Shown piece after piece: positions 6,984 to 15,459 of a DNA stretch of 39,074 nt. Origin of the DNA: JAWOFN01 sp046497505 [NCBI: bacterium] (GTDB lineage: Bacteria; Blakebacterota; Blakebacteria; Blakebacterales). Numbering within the stretch: the first letter of the stretch is position 1; each line of letters begins with the position of its first letter. The position numbers and the translations under genes were made by a program. The stretch lies in assembly GCA_046497505.1 (NCBI GenBank), contig JAWOFN010000086.1, forward strand, positions 1 through 39,074. Direction: 5' to 3'. The notes below the pieces were generated by a model, which saw nothing but the letters and a program-made list of their open reading frames with translations, ran no database searches and was not told where the DNA came from.

Positions 6984-8590
6984 GGCTCCTCCGGGCCGGG
7001 TGAGGTGAGGGGCCAGTCGGGGAACCATCGCTTCCCCTCCCGGGGGCCGGCCGCCTCCAGCCGCACCCCCCATCGCTCCGCCAGCTCCGGGGCCCGCTGG
7101 AGGAGTCTCCCCTCGCTCCGTTCGCTCCGGCGGAGGGGTCCCGCACCCGCAGCGGCCCACTCCAGGACGGTGATCGCCGTGAGGTCCCACACCCAGGCGG
7201 GGTGGTCCTCGTCGATACCCCGGGACGCCTCCGTGACGAGTGCCAGGACGAGGCGGTCGGCGGCCTCTCTTCGGCCGGGACGGGGGCGGTCCATCTCCCT
7301 CTCCCCCCGCACCCGGTCCACGAGGTGATAGATCGGCTGCACCGGTTCCGGCCGTCTTCCCCCGTATCGGTAGAAACGCTGCCCTCCTCCCATCTCACGC
7401 TCGAGGAGCCCTGCCGACAGCGCCTCCACCGCCGGGTCGACGGCCGGGTCCGGCAGCCTCTCCATGGCCTCCCGCACCAGGGGAACCACCTCTCCCATGC
7501 CATCCCTGTCCATGAGCCGGCAGGGTCCGGGCCCCATCCCCGCCTCCCGGGCGGCCGCATCCACATCCTCCGTCTTCATCCCATCCAGCAGGAGGGTGAG
7601 ACCCTCCCGGTACCACGTCCCCTGGAGCTTCCGCGCCGCGTCCTGCGGGATGTCCCACCGGGCCTCCCCCTTCCCGGCCCATTCCCGCATGGTGAGGACG
7701 CTCAGCGCGTTGTCCGCCGGCTCCCTCAGGGCACACTCCGCCGCCTCTTCCCGGGCCGCGGCCGCCGCCTCTTCAGGGTCCTCCTCCATCCCCAGCCGGA
7801 GCTCTCCCAACAGGGCCGTGCGGAGGACCTCGTCCCTCACGATCCCCTCCAGTCTCCGGGCGAGCCTCCGGAACAGCCACCGGCGCCCGAACCGGGTCCC
7901 CTCCAGCAGCAGGTCCGCCCAGGTCTTCCCCTGAGGATATCTCCGCGGCTTCCTCCTCCGCCTGCCTGCCCGCCGTCTGTTCGCTTCCATCCACTCCGCC
8001 ATCTCCGACTCCGGTGTCTCCTCTCCCAGGAGCGTGTCCACCAGCCCCAGACGGAGGGCGTCGGCGGCCTCGACCCTGCGGCCCGACACCAGGAGTTCGG
8101 CGGCTCGGACCGGGCCGGTGACCCGGGCCAGGCAGGGGATCCCTCCGAGGGCCGGCAGCATCCCCAACCCCACTTCCGGATAGCCCATGAGTGTCCGCTC
8201 CCCCGGGACCGCACCCCGCACGTCGCAGAGCAGCGCCAGGGTCAGATGGGCCCCCAGGGCCGGGCCTTCGATCACCGCGGCCGTGGGAGCGGGGAAGGTG
8301 AGGAGTCGATGGACCAGGGGGACCGAGGCGGCCTGCAGGGGGATCAGATACCCTTCCTCACGTCCCCCCGGCCTCCGGAGGGCCTCCGTACTGAGACCCC
8401 GGCCGAAATGCCCGGCGGGGGTCCCGGTGAGGAGAAGCAGGCGCGGACCTTCGGAGGCTGCAGCCTCCAGGGCATCTCCCACCCCCTCGAGCTGCTCGCG
8501 CGTCATGACCGAACCGGGGGTGGCAGGCAGCCGTATCACCGCTGTACCCGGGGGGAGAGAGGAGGCGGTTTCCTTTCCGGTCCGGGACAT
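6962..8590 (-). CDS. FadJ/FadB-like crotonase fused to 3-hydroxyacyl-CoA dehydrogenase C-terminal domains, NAD-binding domain absent
   Basis: 542 residues; ATG at 8590 has GGAGG 4 bases upstream. Residues 15-190 are a crotonase domain: GPALGAH for the oxyanion hole and YPEVGLGMLPALGG with Glu139. Residues 230-308 follow the FadJ linker (GRRWLFRRLARRLEG). The 3HCDH_N Rossmann fold (about 190 residues, with GxGxxG and the catalytic His) should come next but is missing; at about 312 the chain goes straight into two 3HCDH C-terminal repeats (LLLDGMKTEDVDAAAREAGMGPG; RFYRYGG; ADRLVLALVTEASRGID). The first crotonase Glu (GGGxE in FadB) reads GAHLT, i.e. Thr. Dehydrogenase activity is therefore ruled out and hydratase activity is doubtful. 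It may be a regulatory or structural relic of beta-oxidation. The frame is intact across the whole length, so it is not a simple pseudogene. Confidence 0.8.
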   Translation of the reverse strand: MSRTGKETASSLPPGTAVIRLPATPGSVMTREQLEGVGDALEAAASEGPRLLLLTGTPAGHFGRGLSTEALRRPGGREEGYLIPLQAASVPLVHRLLTFPAPTAAVIEGPALGAHLTLALLCDVRGAVPGERTLMGYPEVGLGMLPALGGIPCLARVTGPVRAAELLVSGRRVEAADALRLGLVDTLLGEETPESEMAEWMEANRRRAGRRRRKPRRYPQGKTWADLLLEGTRFGRRWLFRRLARRLEGIVRDEVLRTALLGELRLGMEEDPEEAAAAAREEAAECALREPADNALSVLTMREWAGKGEARWDIPQDAARKLQGTWYREGLTLLLDGMKTEDVDAAAREAGMGPGPCRLMDRDGMGEVVPLVREAMERLPDPAVDPAVEALSAGLLEREMGGGQRFYRYGGRRPEPVQPIYHLVDRVRGEREMDRPRPGRREAADRLVLALVTEASRGIDEDHPAWVWDLTAITVLEWAAAGAGPLRRSERSEGRLLQRAPELAERWGVRLEAAGPREGKRWFPDWPLTSPGPEEPQTSSPR

Positions 8591-8706
8591 GGTGCCTCCG
8601 TCAGGGTTCCTGGGGGAGAGCGGCCAGGGGCCGCCGGTCCCTCAACATGGAACCCCCGCCCCTGCCCTGCCAGCCCGAAGTCGCCGGGACCGCTCCGCCA
8701 GCATGC

Positions 8707-8744
8707 TGGCCACCGCCGGTCCGTCGGGGTATGATGACGGACCG
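8707..8744 (+). promoter_or_regulatory. amidohydrolase promoter with palindrome over the -10
   Basis: TGGCCA at 8707-8712, 17 bases, TATGAT at 8730-8735. The -10 lies in the 10-base loop of a perfect 9-base inverted repeat, CGGTCCGTC (8717-8725) and GACGGACCG (8736-8744). A repressor bound here would block RNA polymerase. The start codon is 45 bases further on. No other gene lies in the 198-base gap. Confidence 0.5.
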
Positions 8745-8788
8745 ATGCCTGTCCGAGATACACCGGCAGACGCTACGGAGGACCCCCC

Positions 8789-10510
8789 ATGCCCCGATCC
8801 CTCATCCTGATCCCGCTCCTCATGCTCTTCCTCCCCTCGGCCCGCCCTCTCCACGCCCAGGAGGCAGGGGAGGTGATACCCGAGCCCGCCAGCCTGGTGG
8901 TGACCGAGGGCAAGATCGTCACCCTGGACAGCCGCTATCCCCGGGCGGAGGCCCTGGCCGTACGGGGCGAGTGGATCGTCGCTGTGGGTACCGTGGAGCA
9001 GATCCAGCCCTACATCGGACCGGACACCCGGGTGGTGGACGCCGGCGGCAGGCTGGTGATCCCCGGTTTCAACGACGCCCACTGCCACTTCATGGGCGGT
9101 GCCAAGGGACTGAGCCAGCTCAACCTCTACGGTGTGGACAGCCTCGAGAAGGTCCTCGAACTCGTGGAGGAACGCGTGCGCAAGGCCCGCCCGGGTGAGT
9201 GGATCACAGGCAACCGCTACGACCACACCCTGTGGGGCGAACGGTGGCCTACCAAGGAGGACCTGGACCGGGTGGCCCCGGACAACCCGGTACGTCTGAC
9301 GCGGGCCAGCGGCCACTCCTCCTGGGTGAACAGCAAGGCCCTGGAGATAGCGGGCGTCACGAAGGAGACCCCCGACCCCGAGGGGGGTGAGATCCAGCGC
9401 GACCCCCGTACCGGGGAGGCCACCGGCATCCTGCTCGAGACGGCGCAGCGCCTGGTACGTCCCGAGAGCAGCGGTCTCTCGCCCGAGCAGCGGCGAGAAC
9501 GGGACCGGGAAGCGCTGCTCGACGGATTCGAGCACGCCGCGAAGCTGGGGGTCACCAGCATCCAGACCTCCAGCGACCTCCAGGAGATGGAACTGGTCCG
9601 TGAGCTGAAGGAGGAGGGCAGGCTCACCCTCCGATGGAACGGCTGGCTGGGCCTCGGCCGCGTGGAACAGCTGGCCGATCGGGGTATCCGTTCCGGCCAG
9701 GGGGACTACTGGGTCCGGACCGGCTTCCTCAAAGGTTTCATCGACGGCACCCTGGGAGACGGGACCGCGGTGATGTTCGAGCCCTTCGAGGACCGTCCCG
9801 ACTTCTACGGACTGCCCCAGATGAGCCAGGAAGAGATGGACCGGCTGGTGCTCCTGGCCGACCGTTCCGGGTTCCAGGTGGGGATCCACGCCATCGGGGA
9901 CCGCGGTGCCCATATGGTGCTGGATTCGTACGAGAAGGCGGCCATGGTCAACGGGACCTCCGACATGCGTCACCGCATCATCCACTCCCAGCTCCTCATC
10001 CCCGACGACATCCGGCGATACGGGGCCCTGGGCGTGATCCCCGACATGCAGCCGACCCACTGCACCACCGACATGCGGTTCGCCGAGGAGCGGGTGGGCC
10101 TGGAGCGATGCAAGACCGCGTATGCCTGGCGGAGTCTGCTGGACGGCGGCGCGGTCCTGGCTTTCGGCACCGACTGGTCGGTGGAGCCCCTGGATCCCAT
10201 GCGCGGGGTCTTCAGCAGCGTGACACGGACCAACATCCAGAACATGGAACCTGCCGAGGGATGGTTCCCGGAGCAGGAACTCACCGTGTGGGAGAGCATC
10301 TACTACTACACCTGGGGGAGCGCCTACGCCGAGCACCTGGAGAACGTGAAGGGTACCCTGGCACCGGGTCGTCTCGCGGACATGGTGATCATGGACCGGG
10401 ACCTCTTCACCATCCCTCCCCGGCAGATCCTGGATGCCCGGGTGGACCGCACCATCGTGGGGGGCAGGGTGGTCTGGGACAGGTCCCTGGGCGCGTACGG
10501 GACAAAATAA
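8789..10510 (+). CDS. exported metal-dependent amidohydrolase (Amidohydro_3 / YtcJ-like)
   Basis: 573 residues. ATG at 8789 has GGAGG about 8 bases upstream. A cleavable signal peptide is evident ([20 protein letters not shown], then LHAQ). The TIM-barrel metal sites follow in order: HCH in [11 protein letters not shown], later [10 protein letters not shown], a His in RIIHSQLL, and Asp in GTDWSVEP; the flanking beta-sandwich is seen in [12 protein letters not shown] and the C-terminal [12 protein letters not shown]. This subgroup includes N-substituted formamide deformylases and many proteins of unknown substrate. Export to the periplasm suggests scavenging of amides or cyclic amides. The next gene, on the same strand, is a MarR regulator with its own promoter. 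Confidence 0.87.
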   Translation: MPRSLILIPLLMLFLPSARPLHAQEAGEVIPEPASLVVTEGKIVTLDSRYPRAEALAVRGEWIVAVGTVEQIQPYIGPDTRVVDAGGRLVIPGFNDAHCHFMGGAKGLSQLNLYGVDSLEKVLELVEERVRKARPGEWITGNRYDHTLWGERWPTKEDLDRVAPDNPVRLTRASGHSSWVNSKALEIAGVTKETPDPEGGEIQRDPRTGEATGILLETAQRLVRPESSGLSPEQRRERDREALLDGFEHAAKLGVTSIQTSSDLQEMELVRELKEEGRLTLRWNGWLGLGRVEQLADRGIRSGQGDYWVRTGFLKGFIDGTLGDGTAVMFEPFEDRPDFYGLPQMSQEEMDRLVLLADRSGFQVGIHAIGDRGAHMVLDSYEKAAMVNGTSDMRHRIIHSQLLIPDDIRRYGALGVIPDMQPTHCTTDMRFAEERVGLERCKTAYAWRSLLDGGAVLAFGTDWSVEPLDPMRGVFSSVTRTNIQNMEPAEGWFPEQELTVWESIYYYTWGSAYAEHLENVKGTLAPGRLADMVIMDRDLFTIPPRQILDARVDRTIVGGRVVWDRSLGAYGTK

Positions 10511-10528
10511 ATTCGGAGCCCGATTGAT

Positions 10529-10572
10529 TTGACACCGGCGGGGGCGGGCTCCTACAAAATAGGAGCCTGCCC
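10529..10572 (+). promoter_or_regulatory. marR promoter and palindromic operator
   Basis: TTGACA at 10529-10534, 18 bases, TACAAA at 10553-10558. A 13-base inverted repeat, GGGCGGGCTCCTA (10542-10554) and TAGGAGCCTGCCC (10560-10572), with one G-T pair and a 5-base spacer, is centred on the -10. MarR proteins bind such palindromes as dimers, so autorepression is likely. It could alternatively be a terminator for the amidohydrolase gene, but there is no T-run after it. Confidence 0.6.
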
Positions 10573-10602
10573 ATCTCACCCTCATCGCCGGGGAAGAGTG
10601 CC

Positions 10603-11223
10603 ATGTCACCAGTACTTCCCGAGCAGCGCGCGGACAACATCCCGGCCCGCGTGGCCCTATCCCTGATCCGCACCGGCACCGTGACCTTGAGCAAGGAGAC
10701 CCTCGCCGCCCGGGGTGAAGGCCTCCCCGCGCTGCAGGCCTCCCTCCTCATCCGGATCTACAGCTCACCCCGGGACGAATGCACGGTGGGCGCCCTGGCC
10801 GAATCGATGGGCCTGACCCCCCCCACCATCAGCGACAGCCTCAAGGCCCTGGTCCGGAAGGGGCTGGTGGACAGGCGAAGGAGTGCCAAGGACGGTCGTG
10901 TGGTCTTCTTCAACACCACCCACCGCGGACGGGACGTGGCACGCAGGCTCGGTCAGTGGGCCCGCCCGGTGGAGCGTTCCATCGCGGAGATGAGCAGGGA
11001 CGATCAGCGGGAGCTCATGAAGTTCCTGACCAAGATCCTCCGGGACAGGGTCGAGGAGGGGATCCCCATCCCGGAAGCCATGTGCGTGTCCTGCTCCAAT
11101 TTCGAGATGGCCTCGTGGAAGGACGGGGTCTACCGGTGTACCCGGATGGAGACCAAGATGGACCCCTTCGGTCTGAAGACCGACTGTCCCCAGCACGTCC
11201 CGCTCTCCATCACCGGGAGCTGA
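10603..11223 (+). CDS. MarR-family regulator with C-terminal Cys4 motif
   Basis: 206 residues. The winged helix-turn-helix occupies about 45-110 (CTVGALAESMGLTPPTISDSL then KALVRKGLVDRRR and the wing KDGRVVFFNTT), as in MarR proteins, followed by dimer helices. Beyond the usual end is a 45-residue tail with Cys161, Cys164, Cys179 and Cys195-Pro-Gln-His198, spaced CxxC-x14-C-x15-CPxH. Four Cys in this pattern could hold zinc or an iron-sulfur cluster and so sense metal, redox or NO; this is inference. Its promoter carries a strong palindrome over the -10, in line with autorepression. It ends 18 bases from the converging rsgA. Confidence 0.82.
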   Translation: MSPVLPEQRADNIPARVALSLIRTGTVTLSKETLAARGEGLPALQASLLIRIYSSPRDECTVGALAESMGLTPPTISDSLKALVRKGLVDRRRSAKDGRVVFFNTTHRGRDVARRLGQWARPVERSIAEMSRDDQRELMKFLTKILRDRVEEGIPIPEAMCVSCSNFEMASWKDGVYRCTRMETKMDPFGLKTDCPQHVPLSITGS

Positions 11224-11241
11224 AGGCCCTCCGGAGAGGAC

Positions 11242-12156
11242 TCAGCGTTCGCCGGCCTCCAGGCTCTCCCTGATCCTGAGATAGGAGGCGTATCGGCCCC
11301 CGTCGATCTCTCCCTTCTCCACCGCCTCCCGCACGGCACATCCCGGCTCGGTCCGGTGCGCACAGTCATTGAACCGGCATTCCGCCGCCAACTCCCGGAT
11401 CTCCCGGAAGCCCACTCCCACCTCCCCCGGTCCCACATCCACCAGCCCGAACTCCCGTATGCCCGGTGTGTCCACCAGGTAGCCCTCCCTGAACCGGTGA
11501 GCGGTTGCCGTGGTGGTCGTGTGCCGTCCCTTGCCGGTCCGGGCCAGCCGGGACGTCTCCAGGTCCGTCCCCGGCAGCAGGCGGTTCAGCAGGGTCGATT
11601 TCCCAACCCCTGAGTGCCCCACCAGCAGGATCCACCCCCGGGCGAGGACGTCCGCCGCCTCCTCCATCCCCTGCCCCTCCTTCGCGCTCACCGCATGGAC
11701 GGGGTAGCCCAGGTCCTCGTACAGGCGGAGCCGCTCGCGGGCCTCTTCGGAACCCTCCAGGTCGGTCTTGTTCAGGATGAGCACGGGCTCGATCCCCTGC
11801 GCCTCGGCAGCCAGGATGTAGCGGTCGACGAGCCCTTCCCGGGGCGGGGGCTCCACGGCCGAGACCACGGCCAGACGGTCGATGCGGGCGGCCACGAGCT
11901 GGGCTTTCCTCCGCCTGCTGGAGCGCCAGAGACAGCGTTCCCGGGGGGCGATGGCCGTGATCCGCCATGCCGCCTCCGGATCGGCACCCGGCACCGCCTC
12001 CGCCTCCACCGCGTCCCCCACCACCGCGGTGCCGGCGCTCCGGCCCTGGAAAGCAGGGACCCTCTCCGCGGAACCGTGGGGACTCAGTTCGGTGAGCTCC
12101 CCGTACACCGCGACCACCCGGGCCTGGAGGCGGTCCTCTCCCGGGCCGGGGGTCAT
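11242..12156 (-). CDS. rsgA: ribosome small subunit-dependent GTPase RsgA
   Basis: 304 residues. An N-terminal OB-fold (about 10-75) is followed by a circularly permuted GTPase: G4 NKTD (129-132), G5 SAKEG, G1 GHSGVGKS (180-187), a G2 Thr-rich GRHTTTT loop, then G3 VDTPG. The C-terminal zinc knuckle is present as C-x4-C-x-H-x5-C (CRFNDCAHRTEPGCAV). RsgA tests late maturation of the 30S subunit and releases RbfA on GTP hydrolysis. Start ATG at 12156 overlaps the stop of phoR by 4 bases, so it is translated as the last gene of phoB-phoR-rsgA. That linkage of a ribosome assembly GTPase to a PhoBR-type system is unusual to my knowledge. Confidence 0.93.
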   Translation of the reverse strand: MTPGPGEDRLQARVVAVYGELTELSPHGSAERVPAFQGRSAGTAVVGDAVEAEAVPGADPEAAWRITAIAPRERCLWRSSRRRKAQLVAARIDRLAVVSAVEPPPREGLVDRYILAAEAQGIEPVLILNKTDLEGSEEARERLRLYEDLGYPVHAVSAKEGQGMEEAADVLARGWILLVGHSGVGKSTLLNRLLPGTDLETSRLARTGKGRHTTTTATAHRFREGYLVDTPGIREFGLVDVGPGEVGVGFREIRELAAECRFNDCAHRTEPGCAVREAVEKGEIDGGRYASYLRIRESLEAGER

Positions 12157-13913
12157 CGCCCTGCCCGTGCAGGCAGAGTGACCCAGAAGACCGAGCCCCG
12201 GGGCCAGGCCGGCTCGTAACCCACCCTTCCCCCCATGGCCTCGGTGAGGTGCTTGACGATGGCCAGCCCCAGACCGGTACCTCCCCGGTCCCTGGACCGC
12301 CCCTCGTCCACCCGGTAGAACCTCTCGAAGAGGCGCCTCCGGTGTCTCGGATCGACGCCGGGGCCGTCGTCCCGGACCTCCAGGCGTACGGCGTGCCCCT
12401 CTCCCTCCGCCCGGACCGTGATCGTGCTCCCATCGGGGGTGTACTTCACCGCGTTCTCCACCAGGTTCAGGACGACCTGGTCCAGTGCCTGGGAGTCGGC
12501 ATATGCGGTGAGTCCCTCCGGCACCTCCACCTGCAGGGTCTGGCCCCGCTCCTCCGACTCCTTCGACAGGGTGCCCACCGCCCGGCGGACCGGCTGACGG
12601 AGGGGGACCTCCGTGAGATCCGGTTCGTAGGAGCCGGATTCGATACGGCTGATGTCCAGCAGGTCCGCCACCAGTTTCGAGAGCCGCTCCGCGTTCCGGA
12701 GGATCGCCTCGGCGAAACCCCGACCCCGGACCGGGTCCTCCAGGGCCCCATCCAGGAGCGTCTCGGAGTTGGCTCGGATGATACTGATGGGGGTGCGGAG
12801 TTCGTGGGACACGTTGGCCACGAACTCCCTCCGGACCGATTCCAGCCGTCTCAGTTCGGTCACGTCGTGGAGCACCACGACCGTGCCCCCGGTGGCCCGC
12901 AGGGGTGCCGCCCGTCCCAGCACGCGTACAGGGGGCGTGCGGGGGAGTTCGAACTCCGAGATCGAACCCGCGCCATCCCCCGTGGATTCCACGAGCTCCA
13001 GCAGCCCCGGTGAACGGATCGCCTCCACCAGGGGTCGCCCCACGGGGGAATCCTCGAGAGCCAGGAGCCGCAGGGCCTCGGCGTTCACCAGGGTCACCCG
13101 CTGCTGCTCATCCAGGGCCACCACCGCCTCGTTCATGCTCTCCAGCACCGCTTCGAAGCGGTTCCGTTCGGCAGCCAGGGTGGAGACCGTCCGCTCCAGC
13201 TGCTCGGCGATCTGGTTGAATGAACCCGCGATCCCCCCCAGTTCATCACCGGCCCGTGCGGTGATGCGCCGCCTGCTCCCGCCCCGGGAGATGGATCGGG
13301 CCGTCTCGGCCAGATCCCGCAGACGCCGACTCGAGAAGTGGGCCGCCAGGCCGCTGAAGAGGACGGCCCCGATGATACCCAGGGCACCGGCGGCCATGAG
13401 GAGACGGCGCAGTCTGCCGATGGCCGCCTGGTGTTCGAAGAGGGGGACCGCGATGCGAACCGTACCCGCCTCCCCGGCGCGGTGATAGGGGACCGCAACG
13501 TAGAGCATGGTCGTGCGCAGTGTCTCGCTGTAGCGCCGCGACATACCGCGGCCGGTCTCCCGTGCCTCCAGGACCTCGGGCCTGCCGCCGTGGTCCTCCA
13601 TGCTCCCGACCTCCGCACGGCGGACGTCCGAGTCGGCGACCACCGTCCCGTCCGGCCGGATGATCGTGACCCGGGCCGAGACCGCGGCACTCACTGAGTC
13701 CGCCAGCGGATCCACGTTCCCGATGGTCAGATCGGAAGGGAACTCCTCGATGAGAAGGGCCAGTAGCCGGGCCTCGGCGGTGAACTCCTCCTCCACCTGG
13801 ATATCCAGCCATTCCCGCAGCTGGGGCTCCAGGTAGAGACTGCTGACCAGACCCGCCGACAGGATGAGGACCAGGGAGATCAGGAAGAGCTTGGAGCGGA
13901 CGCCGAGGGTCAA
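12153..13913 (-). CDS. phoR: PhoR-like sensor histidine kinase
   Basis: 586 residues from a TTG at 13913 that overlaps the phoB stop (TTGA) and has GAGGAG 5 bases upstream; longer starts would run deep into phoB. Order: membrane helix 7-28, periplasmic sensor about 29-170 (ARVTIIRPDGTVVADS), second helix about 170-192, HAMP about 193-246, PAS about 250-355, HisKA with His370 in ANVSHELRTPI, and HATPase with NLVENAVKYTPDGS, DDGPGVD and GGTGLGLAIVKHL. This is the PhoR arrangement. The periplasmic part is larger than in E. coli PhoR, which nearly lacks one, so it may sense a ligand directly. No pst or phoU gene is nearby, so the phosphate link rests on domain order only. Confidence 0.82.
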   Translation of the reverse strand: MTLGVRSKLFLISLVLILSAGLVSSLYLEPQLREWLDIQVEEEFTAEARLLALLIEEFPSDLTIGNVDPLADSVSAAVSARVTIIRPDGTVVADSDVRRAEVGSMEDHGGRPEVLEARETGRGMSRRYSETLRTTMLYVAVPYHRAGEAGTVRIAVPLFEHQAAIGRLRRLLMAAGALGIIGAVLFSGLAAHFSSRRLRDLAETARSISRGGSRRRITARAGDELGGIAGSFNQIAEQLERTVSTLAAERNRFEAVLESMNEAVVALDEQQRVTLVNAEALRLLALEDSPVGRPLVEAIRSPGLLELVESTGDGAGSISEFELPRTPPVRVLGRAAPLRATGGTVVVLHDVTELRRLESVRREFVANVSHELRTPISIIRANSETLLDGALEDPVRGRGFAEAILRNAERLSKLVADLLDISRIESGSYEPDLTEVPLRQPVRRAVGTLSKESEERGQTLQVEVPEGLTAYADSQALDQVVLNLVENAVKYTPDGSTITVRAEGEGHAVRLEVRDDGPGVDPRHRRRLFERFYRVDEGRSRDRGGTGLGLAIVKHLTEAMGGRVGYEPAWPRGSVFWVTLPARAGR

Positions 13914-14614
13914 GTGGGCTCCTCGCCGGGTCGGGTCCGGAAGCGGTACCCCACCCCCCGGACGGTCTCGATATAGTCCCCCGCCTCGCCCAGTTTCTCG
14001 CGCAGCCGTTTCACATGGGTATCCACCGTTCGGGTGGTGACATGGGCCTGGATCCCCCACACGTCGTCCAGGAGGATGTCCCGGGTCTGGACCCTTCCCC
14101 GGCGTTCGAGGAGTGTCGTCAGGAGGCGGAACTCCAGGGCGGTCAGGTCCACGGCCTCACCGTCCACCCACGCGCGGTGTCCCTCGGTGTCCACACGGAG
14201 CCTGCCGAAGTGGGTCTGTTCCGTCTCCCCCGGGTCGTGCTGTCTCCGCCGGAGCAGGGCACGGATCCGCAGCATCAGCTCCCTCATGCTGAAAGGCTTC
14301 GGGACGTAATCGTCCGCGCCCACTTCGAACCCCACCACCCGGTCGATCTCCTCCCCCTTGGCCGTGAGCATGAGGACGAGGACATCCCGTGTCCGCGGCT
14401 CCTCCCGGAGCTGGCGGCAGACCTCGGTCCCGGAGACATCGGGCAGCATCAGGTCCAGGAGGATCAGGTCGGGGATCGGCTCCCTGAACGCCTCTTCCAG
14501 GCCGTCCCGGCCCGTGGCTGCGGTCCGGGTCTGATACCCTTCCCTCTGGAGGTTGTACTCCAGGGTGCCGAGCAGGTCTTCTTCGTCTTCGATGATCAGG
14601 ATGAGTCCGGACAT
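13910..14614 (-). CDS. phoB: PhoB/OmpR-family response regulator
   Basis: 234 residues from ATG at 14614 (GAGG 5 bases upstream), which starts exactly at the usual receiver boundary; an in-frame ATG nine codons earlier adds residues with no family match. Receiver: acidic pair near residue 10, phospho-acceptor Asp54 in LILLDLMLPDVSG, Lys in VPKPF. The C-terminal winged helix has DLTALEFRLLTTLLERRGRVQTR, the alpha-loop, and RTVDTHVKRLREKL recognition helix, ending VRGVGYRF. With the overlapping phoR it forms a two-component pair that activates or represses genes by binding direct repeats. No clear Pho-box was seen in the window. Confidence 0.85.
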   Translation of the reverse strand: MSGLILIIEDEEDLLGTLEYNLQREGYQTRTAATGRDGLEEAFREPIPDLILLDLMLPDVSGTEVCRQLREEPRTRDVLVLMLTAKGEEIDRVVGFEVGADDYVPKPFSMRELMLRIRALLRRRQHDPGETEQTHFGRLRVDTEGHRAWVDGEAVDLTALEFRLLTTLLERRGRVQTRDILLDDVWGIQAHVTTRTVDTHVKRLREKLGEAGDYIETVRGVGYRFRTRPGEEPT

Positions 14615-14788
14615 GATGCCCTCAACATGGCGCAGCGGCATGACGACCGCGTGTCGCCCCGACGACCTTTCCGTGACATACGCTCGGCCCGTGCCGGATC
14701 GGGGTCGGCGAGTATGAATGCATCTTCGGTGATGGCCTCGATCCCCTGCAACGGGTTTTCTCCCAATTCGACCGCCCCGAACCGCAGG

Positions 14789-14808
14789 CCTGGGATGCTC
14801 CTCCCAGG
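14789..14808 (-). other. short hairpin between rrf2 and phoB
   Basis: CCTGGGA and TCCCAGG with a 6-base loop form a perfect 7-base stem in the 271-base gap between rrf2 and phoB. It could end the rrf2 transcript, but no T-run follows. Nothing else convincing was found in 14615-14885; a short frame there lacks the codon bias of neighbouring genes. Confidence 0.25.
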
Positions 14809-14885
14809 GTGTGTTCGGGATCGCGGGACGGTGTACCTTCCCCGGATGCAGGATGGGCGGGGGAGCGCGCGGGGCCCGGAGGGGA

Positions 14886-15323
14886 TCAGCGGGTGAGGGA
14901 GCCTGCTGAGGTGCTCAGTCCTCCGATGGTGTTCTGCTCGAGGAACTCCTTCAGTTCCCGGGCGATGGGTGCCCAGGCCTCGTGTACCGCGCAGGGGTCC
15001 TCGTCGCTGCACTCCGGCCTGCCCAGGAAGCATTCGTCCAGAGCACCCGGGTCGTCGAAGGCGGCATAGACCTCCATCAGGGAGATCCCCTCCGGTTCCC
15101 GAGCGAACCGATAACCGCCCGTCCGTCCCCGCTTCGCTTCGATGAGACCCGTCTTCCCCAGGGTATGCATGATCTTCGAGAGGTAGTTGGCCGGTATCCC
15201 GACCGCCCCGGCGATCTCGTGCCCCAGGATCGGCTGCTGGTCCCGGTGCGCCGCCAGGTACACAAGGGACTGTATGGCATACTGGACCGTCTGGGAGATG
15301 ATGGGGGGGACGTGCATGGCCAA
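14886..15323 (-). CDS. Rrf2-family [2Fe-2S]-type transcriptional regulator
   Basis: 145 residues. TTG at 15323 has GAGGAG 7 bases upstream; the ATG two codons later (15317) is the alternative. The winged helix covers residues 10-75 (ILGHEIAGAVGIPANYLSKIMHTLGKTGLIEAKRGRTGGY), the Rrf2 signature. Three cysteines, Cys98, Cys105 and Cys111, are spaced Cx6Cx5C in the loop that binds the cluster in IscR and NsrR. It may sense Fe-S status, NO or redox. No isc or suf genes are next to it, so the regulon is unknown. The spacer of its candidate promoter holds a GGGGA/TCCCC repeat, a possible autoregulatory site. Confidence 0.87.
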   Translation of the reverse strand: MAMHVPPIISQTVQYAIQSLVYLAAHRDQQPILGHEIAGAVGIPANYLSKIMHTLGKTGLIEAKRGRTGGYRFAREPEGISLMEVYAAFDDPGALDECFLGRPECSDEDPCAVHEAWAPIARELKEFLEQNTIGGLSTSAGSLTR

Positions 15324-15357
15324 GGCGGGACTCCTCGGGTTTCGGACGGACCGGAAG

Positions 15358-15387
15358 AAAGAACCGGGGACTCCCTCCCCTTGTCAA
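15358..15387 (-). promoter_or_regulatory. candidate rrf2 promoter
   Basis: TTGACA (15382-15387), 18 bases, TTCTTT (15358-15363). The -35 is perfect, the -10 is poor by the usual consensus. The spacer contains GGGGA-N5-TCCCC. The same -35/-10 pair and spacing occur before tRNA-Asn. Confidence 0.4.
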
Positions 15388-15423
15388 GAGACCCTTCAGG
15401 CGGCGGGCCCCGGTGCAGGAAGA

Positions 15424-15442
15424 CCCCCGCCGGGAGCGGGGG
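15424..15442 (-). terminator. intrinsic terminator after tRNA-Asn
   Basis: CCCCCGC, loop TCCCG, GCGGGGG, then TCTTCCT on the minus strand, 18 bases after the tRNA CCA end. A short GC-rich stem with a T-rich tail in the expected place. Confidence 0.6.
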
Positions 15443-15459
15443 CCTGGTACTGCGGAGGA

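Noticed and set aside
8642-10609. 655-codon minus-strand frame opposite the amidohydrolase gene
   Set aside because: A mirror of a clear signal-peptide enzyme on the plus strand; no family likeness in the translation.
14642-14800. Short minus-strand frame with protein-like stretch ending before phoB
   Set aside because: No good start or ribosome site, third-position GC lower than in the neighbouring genes, and no family recognised.
14615-14885. Pho-box direct repeats before phoB
   Set aside because: I looked for CTGTCAT-like 11-base repeats and saw none.
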